A DNA stretch of 15,342 bases, from the NCBI GenBank assembly GCA_946403615.1, contig CAMJAO010000019.1, positions 1 to 15,342 on the forward strand. The letters are read 5' to 3'. Source of the stretch: an uncultured Prevotellaceae bacterium. Its GTDB lineage: Bacteria; Bacteroidota; Bacteroidia; Bacteroidales; Bacteroidaceae. Positions 13,662 to 15,342 of this stretch are shown piece by piece (positions within the stretch are counted from its first letter, which is position 1; each line of letters begins with the position of its first letter). The position numbers and the translations under genes were made by a program. The notes beneath the pieces are model-generated. The model saw only the letters and a list, made by a program, of their open reading frames with translations, did no database searches and was not told where the DNA came from.

Positions 13662-14573
13662 ATGGAAAAACAAGTAGTATTTTTTAAAGAACAAGGCTTG
13701 ACCTCAACATCAGCCAATCATATTGCAAATCTTGCAAAAGAAGCTTACAAAGAGCTTGAAAACGAACTTGCCAGTACGATATTCTACACCACTACGGTGT
13801 CTCTCATTTCTTCTGAAGAATCTAAACAACTTCGTAAAGGTGTTGACAGTGATTTCTTAGACAGTGTAGCTGAGAAACTCAAGAAGATTGCCAGATTAAA
13901 ATCTTTGATTGCCTGGCTCAGAGAAGCTATTAAAGCTAAAGAGACTTTAAAAAGTGAAACGGAGGATATGTATATCAAAGATATAGCAGAACGTTTGGGT
14001 ATTAAAGTTCCAGAAGAGCCGGAGTATAAAGAGGATGCTGCTCCTGTAATGACAGAAGAAGAATACTGGGCAAGTAAAAATGTAAAAGAAAGAAACCACT
14101 ATCTGGAACTTGAGACAGAATGTGCGGTAATAGGACAAGCTATTCATCCTGATGGATGGTTGGCACGTTCAAGAAAAAGGTTGTTTGAAGTAATCAACAA
14201 ACCTAATGAAATATCTGGTGGCGGTAGAGATACTCTTTTACATAGTTATACTCCTACTGTATCAGTTGGACAAGTTGAAGATACCTACTTTGCTCTACAA
14301 AAGAAGCATCGTGCTTTACAAGCAGAACTCAATAAGTTAAAGCATGAGTGTGAAATGGCTATCGCAGCAGATAAACGCCGTAATCTTACTGAACAGTCAA
14401 ATATTATTGCTGAAAACAGAAGACTCCATGAAGAATATGTTTTTCAAAATAGAGAATTCTATAACAAAACAGACCAATTCAGAGAAAAAGAATTGGAAAG
14501 AATTGCTGCTCTTAAAATAGTTATCCCTGATTCGCTCAAGGATGTCTATAATGAGATCAGTAACTTAGGTTAA
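13662..14573 (+). CDS. Hypothetical helical/coiled-coil protein, unknown family
   Basis: I do not recognise this 303-residue protein. It is predicted by eye to be mostly helical and highly charged. The N-terminal part (MEKQVVFFKEQGLTSTSANH) leads into helices with an ISSEESKQLRKGVDSD turn (about 50-65). A Glu/Pro-rich stretch (KVPEEPEYKEDAAPVM, about 114-129) separates it from a middle domain with HPDGWLARSRKRLFEVINKP and a glycine loop SGGGRD (about 185-190). The last 90 residues (from about 205) form a long coiled coil with an IIAENRRLHEEY-type heptad pattern. It has no signal peptide, membrane segment or known catalytic motif. GC content (30-42% in lines counted) is below that of neighbours to the left, suggesting acquisition. 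ATG 13662 follows an A-rich tract, a regulated-looking promoter and a long leader; a terminator overlaps its stop. It is a real gene with high probability and unknown function. Confidence 0.8.
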   Translation: MEKQVVFFKEQGLTSTSANHIANLAKEAYKELENELASTIFYTTTVSLISSEESKQLRKGVDSDFLDSVAEKLKKIARLKSLIAWLREAIKAKETLKSETEDMYIKDIAERLGIKVPEEPEYKEDAAPVMTEEEYWASKNVKERNHYLELETECAVIGQAIHPDGWLARSRKRLFEVINKPNEISGGGRDTLLHSYTPTVSVGQVEDTYFALQKKHRALQAELNKLKHECEMAIAADKRRNLTEQSNIIAENRRLHEEYVFQNREFYNKTDQFREKELERIAALKIVIPDSLKDVYNEISNLG

Positions 14574-14607
14574 GGAGGTCTGAGGCTATTTTGCCAAAAC
14601 TCCTTTT
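14572..14607 (+). terminator. Intrinsic terminator overlapping the stop codon of the 303-residue protein gene
   Basis: AAGGAG (14572-14577) pairs with CTCCTT (14600-14605), and inside it GGC (14584-14586) pairs with GCC (14593-14595) across a TATTTT loop. The 3' arm runs into TTTT. The TAA stop (14571-14573) enters the stem. This suggests the gene is transcribed alone and that sequences beyond need another promoter. Confidence 0.6.
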
Positions 14608-14666
14608 AAGAACTGCAATATGTAGATATATTAAGAATGACAGTATTAATTATTTTAAAACAACTT

Positions 14667-14882
14667 GTCTAGTATATGCGGAAGCGTATACGGACTGTCT
14701 GGACTAGGGAGAAAAAATTTCATTTTGAAAGGTCTTTGTTCTTGGTTTCGCATCCTAGCCCAGGTTCTTGTTCTTATTTTAGTTGTCGTTTCTAGTCCTA
14801 CATATTGTAGTTCCCGATCTTTTCTGAAGGACACACTCACAAAATGTGAGAGAAGTTACTACAAATTTTGCAAATCGTAGGA
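14667..14882 (+). ncRNA. Candidate structured RNA, no known family
   Basis: This lies within the gene-poor 14608-14909 stretch. Complementary segments found by eye: GTATATGC (14672-14679) with GCGTATAC (14684-14691) closing a GGAA tetraloop, extended by GTC/GAC; GGACTAG (14701-14707) with CTAGTCC (14792-14798) enclosing TTTCA/TGAAA (14718-14730); TCCTAC (14796-14801) with GTAGGA (14877-14882) enclosing TTGTAGT (14805-14811)/ACTACAA (14858-14864), CTTTT/AGAAG, and CTCACA (14836-14841)/TGTGAG (14845-14850). No convincing frame fits. The strand is assumed from the GGAA loop and the flanking genes. No clean TAnnTTTG box lies upstream. It could instead be an element end or a recombination site. 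Confidence 0.4.
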
Positions 14883-14909
14883 TGGTGTAATGTAAGAAAA
14901 GATATATAT

Positions 14910-14981
14910 CGCAGAGGCAGTGTATTGGTCGTATACAAGGCTCATAACCTTAGTGGTGGAGTTCGAATCCCACCTCCGCAA
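14910..14981 (+). tRNA. Degenerate initiator-like tRNA(CAT) or tRNA-like element
   Basis: The T-loop TTCGAAT (14962-14968), anticodon loop CTCATAA (14941-14947, anticodon CAT) and a D-loop with TTGGT (14925-14929) are in the right order. The acceptor CGCAGAG/CTCCGCA pairs with a C1-A72 mismatch, the hallmark of initiator tRNA, plus one further A-C mismatch; discriminator A is at 14981, with no encoded CCA. Defects: the anticodon stem is only AAGG/CCTT rather than the three G-C pairs of initiators; the D and anticodon arms are too close; the variable loop is short; an extra A (14960) sits in the T stem. It is therefore a pseudo-tRNA, a divergent phage-type tRNA, or a tRNA-like domain. A reading frame runs straight through it. 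Confidence 0.45.
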
Positions 14982-14982
14982 C

Positions 14983-15120
14983 TTGGACGGGTTTGTTGTG
15001 TTCTTTTTAGAAGAGAATGAGAGTGAGTTAACTTTTGAAAAAACTTTCAGAGGGGAAATCATTTTAGATGACCCTGATTTGGGAGCAAGACCTGATTATT
15101 ATTTAAAAAAACAAAAATGA
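14983..15120 (+). CDS. Small ORF directly after the tRNA-like element, possible gene remnant
   Basis: The frame is open from 14896 through the tRNA-like element to a TGA at 15118-15120. No ATG is available; the first usable start after the element is TTG 14983 (45 residues), then GTG 14998. The protein part beyond the tRNA is acidic and well formed (FEKTFRGEIILDDPDLGARP, then DYYLKKQK) and does not look like random sequence. Its stop overlaps the next ATG as ATGA, a typical translational-coupling arrangement, which supports real coding. The missing start suggests it is the 3' end of a gene whose 5' part was replaced at the tRNA-like sequence, or that translation begins at TTG/GTG. I do not recognise the family. 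Confidence 0.4.
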   Translation: MDGFVVFFLEENESELTFEKTFRGEIILDDPDLGARPDYYLKKQK

Positions 15121-15342
15121 AAAAATATCTCCCAATTGGAAGGACCCTTGTAAAGCCCTTAAGGCTTAAAATTATAGGTCCTTGGCTCATTGAATTGGAT
15201 CGCAATGAGCAAATAATAAAGATTCAGGCAGATCCAAATGAGAAACTCAAACCTTTTGAATACAGGTATGAGTTATATTTACCTGAAGAGTGGCTTAAAA
15301 AAGCCAATGAACTCTTCAAAAGTCAACCTCTCGTGGTATGTG
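15117..15342 (+). CDS. Hypothetical protein, truncated by window end
   Basis: Translated by hand from ATG 15117, the frame stays open for 75 codons to the end of the window. The product begins MKKYLPIGRTLVKPLRLKII and later reads YRYELYLPEEWLKKANELF; it is a mixed alpha/beta protein with no signal peptide or recognisable motif. Its start overlaps the preceding stop (ATGA), implying a two-gene translationally coupled unit, as often seen in toxin-antitoxin, phage and small operon pairs, though nothing here identifies which. Codon use is AT-rich like the 303-residue gene. The downstream sequence is needed to say more. Confidence 0.6.
   Translation, partial: MKKYLPIGRTLVKPLRLKIIGPWLIELDRNEQIIKIQADPNEKLKPFEYRYELYLPEEWLKKANELFKSQPLVVC

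Noticed and set aside
14655..14840. Small ORFs on both strands in the gap after the 303-residue gene
   Set aside because: They lie inside the inverted-repeat region, have odd composition and no recognisable start context.
14667..14882. Retron msr-msd or group II intron RNA
   Set aside because: No reverse transcriptase or intron domain V motif is visible anywhere in the window.
13425..14981. att-site direct repeat TCCGCAA at 13425 and 14975
   Set aside because: Only 7 bp match, and surrounding bases differ; expected by chance at this distance.

Overview
This window is chromosomal DNA from a member of the Bacteroidales, most likely Prevotella or a close relative. The evidence is the set of gene families (N-acyl-citrulline-type M20 deacylase, DUF4292 lipoprotein, degenerate EnvC-type M23 protein, DUF3298 protein), the A-rich start regions without strong Shine-Dalgarno sequences, and repeated matches to the Bacteroidetes -7 box TAnnTTTG upstream of genes. 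The genus is inference; the order is much safer.

Layout. 1-2638 (minus): 3'-truncated prfB (release factor 2), preceded 3 nt upstream by a long-chain acyl-CoA ligase with its own promoter. 2771-4230 (minus): a small lipoprotein and a secreted protein of unknown function. 4415-5461 (plus): an M20 metallo-deacylase, diverging from the secreted protein. 5457-5511: a CCTAGG decamer repeat between convergent genes. 5526-10454 (minus): an operon-like cluster read as dut, TPR protein, DUF4292 lipoprotein and EnvC-like LytM protein; three of the four carry export signals, pointing to envelope and division work, with dUTPase as the leading gene. 10809-12146 (plus): dGTPase, divergent from dut, so two dNTP-pool enzymes sit back to back. 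Its leader holds two families of tandem repeats, one ending exactly at the start codon. 12147-12394: a patchwork of four kinds of short repeat and a long hairpin between convergent genes. 12395-13237 (minus): a secreted DUF3298 (RsiV-like) protein.

From about 13.38 kb to the end the DNA changes character: it is AT-richer (about 30-42% GC in lines I counted, against 58% in one dGTPase line), the proteins are unfamiliar, and non-coding space is large. It holds a promoter flanked by CGCAA/TTGCG half-sites, a roughly 230-nt leader with mutually exclusive hairpins, a 303-residue helical protein of unknown function with a terminator at its stop codon, a strongly foldable region (14667-14882), a degenerate initiator-like tRNA(CAT) element, and two small overlapping reading frames, the last running off the window. 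This looks like the edge of an acquired island and is the best candidate for something undescribed. Its function cannot be read from this sequence alone.

No CRISPR array, rRNA, transposase, integrase or reverse transcriptase is visible.
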